Below, piece after piece: positions 13,080 to 25,515 of a stretch of 64,000 nt of DNA (positions are counted from its first letter, which is position 1; each line of letters begins with the position of its first letter). Position numbers and translations under genes: made by a program. The notes beneath the pieces were generated by a model. It saw nothing but the letters and a program-made list of their open reading frames with translations, ran no database searches and had not been told where the DNA came from. This DNA is from Warburgia ugandensis (taxonomy: Eukaryota > Streptophyta > Magnoliopsida > Canellales > Canellaceae): positions 72,149,495 through 72,213,494 of the forward strand of contig CP141127.1 of assembly GCA_035236585.1 (NCBI GenBank). The letters run 5' to 3'.

Positions 13080-14260
13080 CTATCCCAACTTAGCCTCCAC
13101 TGCACAATCTAAAGTGTCACACATTATTTCAAATGGTGCATTCCAGTCTGGCAGGTAATTAATATGCACAGAAGCTACCTCAACCTTTAGGTGCTCAAAT
13201 GCATTCGTGTAGTCATTGTGAAAGTCAAAAGTGGCCTCCTTAGCAAATAAATTATAAAGGGGCTTAGCAATTTTACTAAAGTCCTTGATGAATCTTCTAT
13301 AGAAACAAACATGGCATAAAAATGAATGGATTTCCTTCACTATCCTTAGTGGATGAAGGTTAGAGATTAAGTCCTCTTTGGCTTTATCCACTTCTACATC
13401 ATCACATGATATAATGTGCTCTAAAACAATGCCATTTTGAACCATGAAATGACATATTTTCCAATTTAACATTAAGTTCTTTTCTTAGCACCTAGCAAGG
13501 ACAAGCTATAAATGGTGTACGCATTCATCAAAAGAAATCTAAATATTTAGTAATCATCCATAAATACCTCTAGGAATCTCTTTACCATATTAGAAAATAT
13601 GCTTAACATACACCTTTGAAAAGTAATTGAGGCATTATAAAGTCCAAAAGGCATACCATGATAGGCAAAGATTCCAAAAGGGCAAATGGAGGTGGCCTTC
13701 TCCTGATCCTTAAGTGCTATTGGGAATTTGGTTATAGCCTAAATAACCATCTAGAAAGTAGTGGTACTTATGTCTGGCTATCCTTTCTAAAATTTGTTCT
13801 ATAAATGGTAAAGTAAAGTGATCTTTCCTTGTGACCAAGTTCAATTTTTAGTAATCAACACAAACTCTCCACCCAATGGTCATGTGAGTGGTATTAACTC
13901 ATTCTCCTCATTTCTAATTACTGTGACGTTGAACTTCTTGGGAACAACCTGATCTGGGTTGACCCAAGCGCTATTGGACATGGGATAGATGACTCCAACA
14001 TCTAATAGCTTAAGTACTTTATCTCTCACTAACTCATTCATGTTGGGATTTAATCTACTCTGTGTCTTCCTAGATTATTTGGAATTTTCTTTTTTAAGTG
14101 TATTCTATATATGCACACAATAGGACTAATTCCGTTAATATGTACTATGGTCCACCCTATGGTTGTCTTTTGTTCTCTAAGAACATCAACAAGCTTACCC
14201 TCTTGTTCCTTATCAAGATCTGAGGCTATGATGACATGCAAGGACCAACTTGTGTGGTTT
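13080..14260 (-). pseudogene. Element A reverse transcriptase fossil
   Basis: The minus strand at 13080-13472 has the RT thumb/connection stretch typical of Athila/Tat elements (FYRRFIKDFSKIAKPLYNL and a later PFEIMCD). The segment 13500-14050 retains finger/palm-like fragments, and 14050-14241 the stretch that precedes RT in this group (IASDLDKEQEGKLVDVLRE, GISPIVCIYRIHL). The order and spacing with protease and integrase fit Ty3/gypsy. It is broken with many breaks. Confidence 0.78.
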
Positions 14261-14551
14261 TTCTATAGATGGGACTAGTACATATTTTGATGGAGGAAGT
14301 GGTTCCACATGAGAGCGCCATTTAGAGGTATCCATTATAGGAAAAATATCCAAGAGATTAATTACCCCTTCAATGGATTTGTCTAAGTCAAAATCACAGT
14401 TAAAATGCAATAGACACACCTCAAGTGGATATAAGATAAATGATGGTGCATTAGCATCTTGAAGTAGACCTTGAACTACATTTAGAACACAGGAATCATC
14501 TAGGACTAGATGATGATGATCGATATTAAAAACATTAGGATCGACTTTCAT
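14213..14551 (-). pseudogene. Element A protease-RT linker fossil
   Basis: A 112-codon minus-strand stretch with LLDIFPIMDTSKW and LPPSKYVLVPSIEKPHKLVL, the acidic linker found between protease and RT in Athila-group elements. A related LLDxxPxMDTxxW stretch occurs in element D at 50054-50287. It has no enzymatic domain. Confidence 0.6.
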
Positions 14552-14769
14552 ATTGCCAAAAGATTATTTCATTACACCATTCTTATAATTGACAATGGCA
14601 TTGGAAGTGGTCAAAAATGAACATCCATGAATCACGAAAAATGACTTCCAGGTTCAAACATAGGCAGGGTATCTAGGACAATAAATATGTTAGGAAAGTA
14701 AAATTAGTCCACCTGTATTAAATCATCTTCAACCATACCATGTGGAATCTTAAGTGTTCTATTAGCTAA

Positions 14770-15189
14770 CTACAAAGTGGTATTGGTTGGTTTAAGGTCA
14801 CCGAGCCCTAATTGCTCATAGACAGAATATGGCAACAAATTTATAGTGGCCCCTAAAACTAATAATGTCATATCTATGGCATGATTTCCCATGACACAAG
14901 AAGTGGTAGGATACTGTGGGTCTGTAAACTTAGGAGGAGTCTTGTGTTGTATTAAAGAGCTTGCCTGCTCAGTGAGAAATGCATTCTTTTGCACATTAAG
15001 CTTTTGATTTGTTGTGCAAAGCTCTTTAAGAAACTTGGCATAAGCAGGAATGTCCTTAATATCATTGAGTAAAAGGATAGTGATTTGAACATGTTTAAAC
15101 ACTTCCATTATCTCATTGAAATTTATTGCTTTCTTAGCCTTATTGAGTGATGTAGGGAATAAAGCTTTAGGCAAATAAGGTGCCTCCAC
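14770..15189 (-). pseudogene. Element A protease region fossil
   Basis: A 139-codon minus-strand stretch that follows the Athila protease pattern: AYAKFLKELCTTNQKLNVQKNAFLTEQ, TPPKFTDPQYPTTSCVMGN, then the NLLPYSVYEQLGLGDLKPT stretch around the retropepsin region. It lies between gag and the RT linker, as expected. It is a fossil. Confidence 0.8.
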
Positions 15190-15239
15190 TATAGCCTCAA
15201 ATGAAATGAGAGATTTCTATCTTTTCTCTTTCTCCTATT

Positions 15240-16790
15240 TTTAACTGGTTCATTCTCCTCTATATTGTCCTCAATCTGGCCTACTTTATTATCAAACTAA
15301 TAGCCACTCCTAAGCATTGTGATTTACTTGGCTTGCTTATGGGATTTATGGTTATGTGAACTAAACCTATTTTTTACTGGCCCTAAGGGTTTGGAATAGG
15401 CTAACTAAGAAACTTTCCTTTTTTCCTTTAACGTAAAGAAACAGACAAGCGACCCATTTACCTCTCTAATGTGGCTATATTTTGTCAATTCTCATTTTTG
15501 GTTTGATGCAAGGCTTTGCTATTTTTATCATGTTTTTTCATGATATATTGTATATTATCCTCAATATGGTTTTTGTGTTTGTTGAAAAGTTGAAAACCTA
15601 GTGGATGCTATGAAGCTGAAATCCTAGGAAAGTTCTAAATAGGGGGTCTATAGGAATACCTCCCTGGTAATTATATTTAGACCATGACAAATTGGGATAT
15701 TTGGCCCATCTTGGATTATAGGTCTCAAAGTATGGATTCTTGTTGCTAGGGTTAAGATATGTACCAAGAGCATTTGTTTATTCTAAAAGGTAATCATTAA
15801 GTACTATATTGGATGGACAAGTTGAAGTTAAATGTACTAAGCTTGAACATGCAACACAGACCTCGTGTGGTGGTTTAGATAATATATTAGAAGTCAAGAG
15901 AGTTTCAAACATAGTTTCAAGCTTGCCCATTCTCTCATCTAAAGACTCAATTGTGTTTACTATAGAGTCAAGCTTGTAAGACATGTCTGATGGTACTCCA
16001 ACTTCATATAGGCCACCTTTCTTTTGTGCTAGGGAATGTCACTCTTTCCTATGAGAATAATCCCATTGTCAGGAATTGTCTACTAAAGTTTGGAAAATTT
16101 TGTAGGCCTCAGTTTCAACTTTTCATTATAAGGGCCCCTCGACTAGCTACATCTACCATCTGTTTATTTTGAGGTATCAATACATCATAAAAGCACTAAA
16201 CTTGCAACCATTTTTTAAAATCATGGTGGGGATACTTCTATAACAATTCATTCCATCTCTCCCAACATTCATATTATTGCTCATCATCTCTCTATTGGAA
16301 ATTAATGATCTCCCTATGAAGGGCATTGGTGATATGAATAGGAAATAACTTGCTCAAAAACATTTTAGACAATTGGTCCCATGTGTCATTAGAACCAACA
16401 TCTAAAGAAATTAGCCATGATTTGGCCTTATCCTTTAATGAGAAAGGGAATAACCTAAGTCTAATAGAATAATCTACGACAGTTTAGTACTTGAATGCAG
16501 CACAAATACCAAGGAAGTCCTTGATATGTAAGGGTTCTTTGTCTCACGACCATAGAAACATGGAAGCAACCATATGACTCTAGGTTTAAGGTCAAAGTGG
16601 TCCACATTTGTTGGTAGCAATGTGAAGCATAATGGAGTATTTAATTAGAGTGGTGCATAGAAATCTCGCATAGCCATATGCTCAACTTTACTAGGGGTTC
16701 AACCATGAGGTTAGAAACTTTATTTCTCACCCCTTGCTTATGGATACATTCAATCTCAGGATCTAATGGTACTAACTCAATGTTTTGAGA
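15240..16790 (-). pseudogene. Element A gag fossil
   Basis: Minus-strand fragments of an Athila-type gag. At 15778-15984 is a stretch with SIVNTIESLDERMGKLETMFE followed by a cysteine-rich patch. The region 16190-16480 corresponds to the capsid-like part (IRL..FPFSLKDKAKSW-type words). It adjoins the leader that starts near 16795. It is broken in several places. Confidence 0.65.
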
Positions 16791-16794
16791 TCGA

Positions 16795-17922
16795 CGTCCT
16801 TGCATGCACTAAAGCAGAAACCTATCTCATTGATACATCCTAAATCTAAGTGACTCCTAACTCTATATGCTATGCAAGCAAACAATTCATAATGCCAATG
16901 AGATGTCTTATTGATCTTTGTTAATCTATGAGGTTGCAGCTTTCAACCTAAAGCTAAACAACAACTCCTTTGATCTAGACTTGAATATTGCTTACTAGTT
17001 AGGTCCTACCTAAGGTGGTTAATACAATTCTCATGGAAGGAGGTGTTTAGACCTCAACAACCATCAAGAAAAGGTGTGGGGAAATCACTTGGATTTTGGA
17101 TACCCACTATAACCACAAAGTTCAAGAGCCACTAGAGTGATAATAGATCACCTCTTTCAAAAAGGATTCTATGAGCTCAAAACCCTAGGTCTCTTGTTAC
17201 TTGATTTTTAATTAAGATTAATAGATGGGATCACAAGCATACAATGAAATGATTTGATTTCCTAGGTGGACGAAGGACCTGGTGACGAAATCTAGTCCTT
17301 ATCTCATGAGGGCTTTTGTGTGGCCCTTACTAACATTATGTTCCATCCACCATAAAGCAATAAATGTACAATGCAAGTACAAGAAGAAAACTAATGCAAC
17401 CTATATATTATCCAACCAAGGGTTAAATAGGTGCAATCTAATGCAACAACCCTAAATAAGATGCAACAATTAAGATGAATGACCCCAAATTATCCAAGTT
17501 ACTCTACCAATGAAGATGTGAATTACACTAAATGCAGCTATCCTAGAAAAATAAAAGAGAGTGAAGAAGGCTACATTGTGGTTTTTGATGAAGATCAAGT
17601 GTGGGCCACCATACGACACACTTTCTCTATATTAATACAACCCATTTAAAATTGAAATAAGAAATTGCAACTTACAATGGGGCCTCACTCCAAGTTCACT
17701 CAAAAAAGAAAAGCCCTAATCTAAGAAAACAATTAAATTTGATGGAGCTTTGGCCTAGGGAATTAATGTGCTCCTTTACCAAATTTCCCTCACACAAAAT
17801 AAGTGACATGGATCAATTTATGAGGAATTAGCAACCTAAGGATACAACTAGAGATAAATTTTTAAATAAAGATCTAACCACAAATCCATTGTGATTGCAC
17901 AACAATCATGCCAAAAACTTGG
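16795..17922 (-). mobile_element. Element A 5' leader and primer-binding site
   Basis: Untranslated leader homologous to 4230-5100 and, in part, to 60-310, 22455-23278, 23640-24398 and the reverse of 48840-49010. The primer-binding site lies at 17895-17913 on the minus strand (TGGCATGATTGTTGTGCAA). It is a degenerate form of the tRNA-Asp-type PBS with CCAAGTTTT before it, as in Athila/Tat elements. Confidence 0.65.
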
Positions 17923-20125
17923 TGTAGCATTAATATTACTCACAAGTGCATGAATCAAACTAGTATTAGCATGTGAGAGAGGTCAGTACCATAAGGAATC
18001 TCACAAATTGGTATGTTGGATGGAGCTTATTTAAATCAATTAATTTTAGCCGAAGAGAGATATTGAATTGATTTGAATTTAAACTAGGAAAGTACATGCA
18101 GAAAATTAGAAATTATAATTAAAGGAAACTTGTTAAAATTAAAAGTAAGCAATGGAATTAGTAACTTGCCCAACGAACATGCACTTAACAAAAGAAACTA
18201 ATGCAAAACAGGCATAAAATAAGCTAAGTAACTAACTTAAGGAAACTACTAAAAAGGAAACTTTCCTAATTTAATACTTCCCTAAACAAGAAACTTTCTA
18301 AAAGTCAAATAGGAAACTATGTAAACCTAAACTAAGATGCAAACAACTAATTAACAACTTCCAAAACAAGATTAAGCATCTAAATTAACCAAAGAACAAA
18401 GAGAATCTAAATGGGTTGAAAGATGACCAGATTTGATGCTTTAAATGCAAACTAACATGCACTCTAACCAATGAAATTAACCCAGAAAAGAATTCAAGAG
18501 ATAAGATAGCTAAGGTGATGAACTCTAGCAATGAAAATGCACCTAAACTAAGGTGAATAAGAAGGTAGAAAACATGGAATTCAAGAAGTGAACCCTAGGC
18601 TCTAAACTATCTCTTCTCTTAGATGTTACTACCAAAGAAAATTTAACTTAGATATTGATTGAATGACAAAGAAAAATTGGAGGAATGGAGTAAAGAAGAG
18701 AGAGCTAGAAATATGGACAAAGACGTGTGGAAATAAAGAGTAAAAACACAAGAAAAACCCAATGAAATTAGAGCAAGAAAACTAAATCATTTAAACTAAA
18801 ATTAGAGATCAAATAACAAGAGAATTAAGTAAGAAATTCAAAGGAAGAATAGTGAAAGAGAATTCCAAGGTTCCAAAGATCATCTAAGGAATAGAGTGTA
18901 ATTTCATGGTTGTCTCACCCAACCTCTACTTGGGTAAAAATGTGAGAGCCATGGGGGATTTAAAGATGGCTGGATTTCTACCTTTGGAAAGGATGAGTCG
19001 AAGAGGAAACAAGATCTAGATCTAGGATTTCAAGGTAGGAAAGTTAGGTATAGAATGAAGGAGGAAAGTTAAGTGGAAGATGAGGTGGAGTGATGATGTA
19101 AAAGGTGTCATGGCTGGTTTCTAATTTGTGAAAAGGGGGAGGCATCTTTTTCTTAATAAGGAGGTACTCTTCCCCTCCTAATTGGATGGTGATTGGCTGG
19201 AAAGGATAGAGAAAAAGAAGAAGAAAATGATCTAAAAAAGTTAAGAAAAACTTAGAGTTTGATGTATTTTGAAAGGACATAGATCTAGGGGTTTCTTAAT
19301 TAGGAAACCACCAAAATTAATGACTAAACACAGGGGGAGGTGCCACCTTGTAAGAAAGTGCCTCCATTTTTAAGTCAAAGAATGTGCAACCCTAATTTTT
19401 TTGTGGTGTAAAAGGTTAGGAAGTGGATTAGGATAGTGTGGTCTTGTCTCTTGATAGGTCCCTCAATGCATGATCATCTTACCTTTAATAATTTTCTCTC
19501 AAATTTTTGTAAATCACACTTTTAACATGTGATAGTTGCTTGAATTATTGCTCCAATCATGAGGCTCCATGTGGCATTCATCCATGGCTTGATGGCTCAT
19601 TCCTTGGTGGCTTAAGTGGCTTCAAGGCTTGAGTAGCTTGGCTTCCTTAGGTTTCCTAATTAGACTAGGAAACCTCATGAATGGTTCCAATTCTCTTGCA
19701 AAGTGATGATAATGCATGACTTTTTACATGGATCATTTTAATCACCTTTGCTTTCTTCCCTTTCCTTCAGGGACTCTAGCCCACACCCCTAGCAAGGGCA
19801 TGTTGTCCCTTGCACCCCTGGCTTACTAACTGCATAACTCGACACATGAAAATCTCTGCGAAGTGCAATATAGGTTATTGGATCATCTTGTCACTTCCTA
19901 AACAAGATTAAAAAAAAAAAAAAATCTAATTAACTCCCAGAAAGTTATGATCATTCACATACTTACTCTGGATTAGCATTTGAACTTGCAAAATATCAAA
20001 GTTTTGAATTATTAGGTTAGAAATGCATGTGTTATGAAATTTTAGAAAACCCTTAGAATAATGCCTATATTTTATAATACATGAGCTACTAATGGTACTT
20101 TTTATACAAAATTGAACACCTATCA
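17923..20125 (-). repeat. Element A 5' LTR (right copy)
   Basis: About 2.2 kb. On the minus strand it starts TGATAGGTGTTCAATTTTG at 20125 and ends GCTACA at 17923 beside the PBS. It parallels the middle LTR (5116-7744) but is shorter. It contains no genes. Its outer edge falls inside element B's protease region, so A appears inserted into B. Confidence 0.72.
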
Positions 20126-20249
20126 TCAAAGCTATTTGCTTATATATAGAATAAGGAAATAGGTTAACAATTGACCCCAAATCCAGTACCAACTTATCAA
20201 TTGTGTGGTCCCTATCATATATGATATCATGGGACACCTTGGATCTCAA
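20126..20249 (-). pseudogene. Element B protease fossil, cut by element A
   Basis: Minus-strand stretch with KLVLDLGSIVNLFPYSIYKQ, the retropepsin region of an Athila-type protease. It runs up to the outer edge of element A's LTR at 20125/20126. Confidence 0.7.
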
Positions 20250-20649
20250 AACTTTGGTGGAGAGTTGTGCTGAAGTATCTAGCTTCTTGTCTTGATAAGA
20301 AAATCTTTCTTCTGCACATTCATCTTTTTCTTCTATGCGAAGAGATCATTTAAGAATTTAGCATAAGAAAGCACCTCTTTTATGGCATTAAGTAATGGGA
20401 TATTAATATGTACATGTTTAAACACATCCATTAATTCATTAAAATTGGTACTCTTCTTAGCCATATTTAAATGTTGAGGATATGGAGCCTTGGAAATATA
20501 ATGTGCCTCAGGACTAGGCTCAGGGATGGTGGGAGATATCTATTTCTTCTGTTTAATCTTCTAAGTGTATATGGGCTTCTCAGTATTCACACTTTGTTCT
20601 AAATCCTTAGTCAAATCTACATGTTTAACTATTGTTTGACCACTCTTAA

Positions 20650-22000
20650 GGGTAGTCATGGGTTTGGCTTGCTCTCAAATGTTCTTCTCTTTAGAAGATA
20701 AACCAATCTTGTACTGGTCCTTAGGGTTAGGTATAGGCTGACTAGGAAATTTGCCCTTTCCCTTTCACTTAAAGTAGTAGATAGTTGACCCACTTGATAT
20801 TCCACCTTAGCAATGGAACTTGCTACGTATTGTTGGAATTGTAATGAATTTTGCATAAATAAATTGAGGGTCTTTGCCATAGATGGTTTCCTTGGTTGTT
20901 GTAGAAACTGTTGAAGAGGATCCTGTTGTTGTTGCAATGTGGTATGAGGAAAAGGTTGAGGAGGGGAAAATCCAAGTGGACCCTCTTGATGGTTATTTTT
21001 TACCATGAGAAATTAGGATGTTGAGCATAAGGATTATAGGTTAAGCATAAGGATTTTTCTAGGAGCTTTGAATGCATTCACTTGCTGCAAAAAAATATTG
21101 AGGGAATGTGGAGTCGGACAAGCACGAAGTAATAGGGTGTGTCATACTAGAAAAAATTGGACAAACCTCAAGTGGAGGTTACATTGTAGATTCTCTAGCC
21201 AACATAACTTTCCAAAATTTATTAAGAATACCAAACTTATCCACCCTGTCTACCAATGTGTTATTTTCTTATACACGTTAGAAGTGGCCCCTATCTCATA
21301 TATACCACCTTTCTTTTGAGGATGGGGATACCTTTCTATTCTAGTGGAATAGCCCCATTGCTGGGAATTCTCATATAGAGTTTTAAGGAAGTTCCACACC
21401 TCCCTGTCACTCTTGGTCATAAATGCTCCACTACTAGTGGCATCAATTGTACATCAGTTTTGTGGAGTCAAGCCCTTGCAAAAGTATTATATTTGTAGTC
21501 ATTTCTCAAAATTGTGGTACGAACACTTGACCAATAGTTCTTTCCACCTTTCCCATAAGTCATAAAAATTCTCACCTTTTTTTTGTTAAAAATTTATATT
21601 TTCTTTGTAGAGGATGTTGGTTTTATGGATGAAAAAATATTTGTTCTTGAATTTGGTACATGATTGTTCCCAAGTAGTGATAGACCCTACTTCTAATGAA
21701 TTCGTCCATGCCTTCACTTTATCATTTAAAGAGAATGGGAATAGCCACAATCTAATAGAGTCACTAAAAAAATTGGTATTTGAATGGGGCACAGATGTCA
21801 AGGAACTCCTTAACATAGTGGTAAGAGTCCTTTTTATATAGACCATAAAAAGTAGGAAAAATTGGATGACACTCTATTTTAACTCAAAATGCTCTTCAAT
21901 AGTTGCAGGTAACTCTATAAACAATGGGGAGTTAAATTGCACTGGTGATAAATAGTCTTTTAAATGTTTTAGTACAGTTGCTTCTTTTGCCATTTCTTCT
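20650..22000 (-). pseudogene. Element B gag fossil
   Basis: The stretch at 21586-21846 has IRLWLFPFSLNDKVKAW and GSITTWEQSCTKFKNKYF, a standard Athila-type capsid pattern. The stretch at 20656-21006 is Gln/Pro-rich and ends in a helical QFQQYVASSIAKVEYQVGQLS segment like the gag C-terminal part. It is broken. Open frames on the opposite strand (21068-21319, 21614-21841) are shadows. Confidence 0.75.
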
Positions 22001-22454
22001 ACAAGGTTTTCTTGATCGATCTATTTCCTTAACCCTTGCCTAACAGTCTGTTTGATGGAAATGTCTATAAGTACTAGATATGGATTTAAAGATCAACAAC
22101 CATGTATTCATCAGTGTGTGGTGCAGTTAAATCTACTTTACAAACTACGAAAACAAGTCATTGTACGTAATGCAATAGTACTTTTTTTGTTTTTTCAAAC
22201 TAAATAAGGAAATCTTAAACTATGTTGCATCCTAAAAAATGTCCAAAAAAAACTACTACAGAACTACCGAGCAGGGCCAAAAATATGGTAAGTAGATACA
22301 TTAGATGGAGTGTTATCTGACAACCAAAAATCAGACAATGACAGAGTGGCCGATAATTGAGAAAGGGAAGTTCTAAGTGATTGTCATTAGAATCGAAAAC
22401 CAATATGAGTAGGCTCACAACATTTTTCTTTCAATGCAATTGAAGAACAACCAA

Positions 22455-23278
22455 AAGGCACACACAATAAATCTATCCCTAAGGCAAAATAAGCGAGATT
22501 TGTTTTTCCTTATTTACTACATGAGGAGAGGTTTGTAGATTATTTCTAACCTAAGTAGCTACTCCTCTCTTTTAGACCTATCTTATACTTACTAGTTAAA
22601 TCATATTTTAGTCAACTACTTCACACCCTCCTCTATTAGCCAAAGGTAATATGAGTCGTTAATCATGTTGCCAAAGCTAGTTGTTTAAATACCAAAGTAG
22701 CTAATCAAGTAGGGGCCATAGGAGTGACAGTAGTTCCCCTCCTTGCAAGAGGCTTCTATGAGCTTGTAAGCTACTATAAGTATCTTATAAGTGATTTTTA
22801 ATTAATTGTTGAAAGGCTTGGGTGTGTAAGGTGATGATTAACCTAAGTGGGTTAAAAGATGATGATGAAATCCACCATTGATCTTAAGAGATAATTTCCC
22901 TTACTAATCAATTAAGCATTCCCACAATAATTTAGTCATCATATATTCACTTTAAAACAATAAGCATGCCCTGCATTACAATCAAAGTAGTAAATCTAAT
23001 CCAAAAACCTAAAAATGCAATAGTTAATACAATGCTCACTATGTGATTTGCATTGCCATCCATAACACCAACTAAATTGATAATGCAACCCTAATCAAAG
23101 AAATGCAAAGAAGATTACAACACTCATAGTGGGCTTTGAGAAATAATCTTCTTGTTAAGGGTGAGTCCATGTACATACCACATCCTCTTCCAAGTTAGGA
23201 TGGCTCAAACTCTTGAACTATATTGTTAAAACCCTTAATTGAATGAATTGTAAATAAAATAAAGTACATCATTGACCT
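22455..23278 (-). repeat. Leader repeat, copy 1 (inside of element B PBS)
   Basis: Closely matches 23640-24398: both contain CCCTAAGGCAAAATAAG, CTACTCCTCTCTTT, ATACCAAAGTA.CTAATCAAG and CACATCCTCTTCCAAG in the same order. It belongs to the untranslated leader of element B. Confidence 0.75.
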
Positions 23279-23482
23279 CACTACAATTCATTTGAAAAAA
23301 AAAAATGTGACTATCCTAAATCTTCCTCCACATCCTTTCCCAATTCCTACACATATAAAAAGAAAAGTGAGTATAGGAAGTCTTTAGGAATAAGGAAAAA
23401 TAATGCAACTAAACTAGATATAGTCCTAAAAACTACAACTAATGGTAAAGTATTTTAACCTAGATCTAACCAAAAACTCGGT

Positions 23483-23510
23483 TGCAAGTCTCGGCATTAG
23501 CCTCAAAAAC
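23483..23510 (-). promoter_or_regulatory. Element B primer-binding site region
   Basis: On the minus strand, a CAAGTTTTTG stretch followed by AGGCTAATGCCGAGACT. It is a degenerate form of the tRNA-Asp-type PBS used by Athila/Tat elements, next to an LTR end reading AATAATAACA. Confidence 0.5.
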
Positions 23511-23639
23511 TTGTTATTATTTTAAATGTACTTCTGTAAGTGCACGGATTTACTATAGCATATACAAGGCAAATAAGGATCGATCACATGAGGACTCCAT
23601 TTTTAGATTTCCATAGAATTTCAATCAAAATATATGTTT

Positions 23640-24398
23640 AATCTACTTTAAATCTAACCCTAAGGCAAAATAAGAGAGATTTGGTTTTCTTTATTTCCTA
23701 CATAAGGAGAGGTTTTTAGATTATTTCTAACCTAAGTAGCTACTCCTCTCTTTCAGACCTGTCTTACTACTTACTTGTTAAATCATATTTTAGTCAACCA
23801 CTTCACACACTCCTCAACTAGCCATAGGTAATTTGAGTCACCAAGCATGTTACCAAAGCTAGTCGTTTAAATACCAAAGTACCTAATCAAGTAGGGACCA
23901 TAGGAGTGATAATAGTACCCCCCTTCCAAGAAGCTTCTATGAGCTTGCATGCTACTATTAGTATCTTATAAGTGATTTTTAACTAATTGTTGAAATGTCA
24001 GGGTGTGTTAGGTAATGATTAACCTAGGTGGGTTAAAAGGTGGTGATGAAATCCACCCTTGATCTTACTGGGTAATTGCCCTTACTAATCAATTAAGCAT
24101 TCCCACAATAATTTAGTCATCATAGATAAAACCTTAAAATGCAATACTTAATAAAATGCTCATTATGTTATTTACATTACCATCCATAACACCAACTAAA
24201 TTGATAATGCAAACCTAATCTAGGAAATGCAAAGAAGGTTATAGCACTCATAGTGGGCTCCGAGAAATAGTCTTCTTGTTACGGGTGAGTCCATGTACAT
24301 ACCACATCCTCTTCCAAGTTAGGATGGATCAAACTCTTAACCTATATTGTTAAGACCCTTAATTGAATGAATATAATTAAAATAAGTACATCATTGAC
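23640..24398 (-). repeat. Leader repeat, copy 2 (LTR side of the PBS)
   Basis: Near-duplicate of 22455-23278 in the same orientation, starting about 1.19 kb away. Homology ends sharply near 24398. Confidence 0.75.
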
Positions 24399-24559
24399 CA
24401 ACTTTCCAAAATAGTAAATCTTAATCTGCCTACCTCATATGGCATTTATCCTTGGTTCTCATGCGTACCTCCTTTAGCTCAATGTATCGATTGACCAATT
24501 CGTAGGTTTCTTCATCGATCCATGGGACTACTCCGATCATGTCTTTATCACTAATTAGT

Positions 24560-25270
24560 GTGCTAGAAAAGCAAAGATCTGCTGATTTGTAGCTCTAGGG
24601 TGGAACCACTATAGATCAAAAAGAGATGTAGTGCCTAATCTCACATATCTATAATTAGGTGGTCAATCAACAATTAGATCTTAATAGGCTAGATGTGTCA
24701 TTGTTCTAAGGGTTTGGTGGTAGATCCATAGTCAGATCAAAATGAATACTTGAACTAGATATGAATCTAAGAGTATGTTTCATTAATATACTATTAGATT
24801 GAGATGAAGGGCTAGATCTAGTCATATATCAACTCATCTACTCTGGATCAGTCAAAGATCTGATGTTTTAGTGACAGATCTAGGGTTAGATCATGATGAA
24901 CAAATCGATCAACCATAGATCAGGTTTCTAGTGACCAATCATTGGTCAGATCATGGTGAATGGGTCAAATTGATCACAAATCAAAGTGTTCATGATTGAT
25001 CTATGGTTGGATCATGTGAGGGTTCATGGATTGATCACAAATCTAACTTTTGGAGGTAGATCATGGTTAGATTGAATGAATGGTTCAATTAAGTTTAGCT
25101 CTTCCATTTGGAGGCTACTTGATAGTTGGATCATGGTAAGACTACAAAACTAGTAACAAATCCATCATTCAAAGATAGATCGATGACTAAATCTCAATGA
25201 ATGGTCAGGTCAGTCATAGATCTAGCGATCTAGTATGATCAAGGGTCTAGTCATGATCGATGATCAAATA
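24560..25270. repeat. GATC-rich degenerate minisatellite
   Basis: A run of diverged units built around GGTTAGATCATG..GAA, ATTGATC and AGATCTAG words, giving an unusual density of GATC sites, for example around 24740, 24890, 24945, 25005, 25060 and 25130. The unit appears to be about 60-70 bp and is imperfect. It lies within the element B LTR-like block. Confidence 0.5.
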
Positions 25271-25515
25271 TTTTCCAATCAATGAACGGATTTATAGGTA
25301 TTGTTCATCACGTTGCAAGGATTGTGCAAATTTAGTGTCATTGGAATCATCTCAATACGTACTATACATTTTTTATAGTTTTAAATCTAAATTTTGTGTT
25401 TTCAAGGGGGCACTTCCTTGAAATTCAATTTCCAAGGAATTAAAATTTTAATTTTATTCTAATTAAAATATGTTATAATTACCTGGAAATTAACTTAAAA
25501 TTGGAGGTTATTACA

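Larger units (their letters stand above)
2993..20125 (-). mobile_element. Element A: Athila/Tat-like Ty3/gypsy retroelement with three LTR copies
   Basis: On the plus strand the order is: cut-off LTR (2993-3955), short internal unit (3956-5115), LTR (5116-7744), long internal unit (7745-17922), LTR (17923-20125). The LTRs end on the plus strand with GAACACTTATCA-like sequence. The two left copies are followed by a minus-strand polypurine tract (GTTGGGGGGTG), which marks them as 3' LTRs of what lies to their right. The right copy is followed inward by a primer-binding site of the tRNA-Asp type. The long unit carries fossils of integrase, RNase H, RT, protease and gag in normal gypsy order. Leader sequence at 16795-17900 is repeated at 4230-5100. 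The element is thoroughly broken, with more than ten breaks by eye, and is old because its LTR copies are visibly diverged. A solo LTR (9546-11459) is inserted in it. Confidence 0.75.
20126..25515 (-). mobile_element. Element B: Athila/Tat-like element, host of element A
   Basis: Minus-strand order from high to low coordinate: LTR-like block (25515-23512), PBS, leader (23480-22455), gag (about 22000-20650), start of protease (20249-20126), then element A. The remaining pol should lie on the far side of A and is not in the window. The PBS at 23483-23510 (AAGTTTTTGAGGCTAATGCC on the minus strand) is a worn tRNA-Asp-type site. The element is broken with many breaks and is older than A, which is inserted in it. 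Confidence 0.65.
23512..25515 (-). repeat. Element B LTR-like block
   Basis: Bounded by TGTAATAACCTCC (minus start, 25515) and AATAATAACA (minus end, 23512) next to the PBS, about 2.0 kb. It contains a second leader copy (23640-24398), which is unusual. The block may therefore be a chimera of two related elements rather than one LTR. No coding sequence. Confidence 0.45.
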
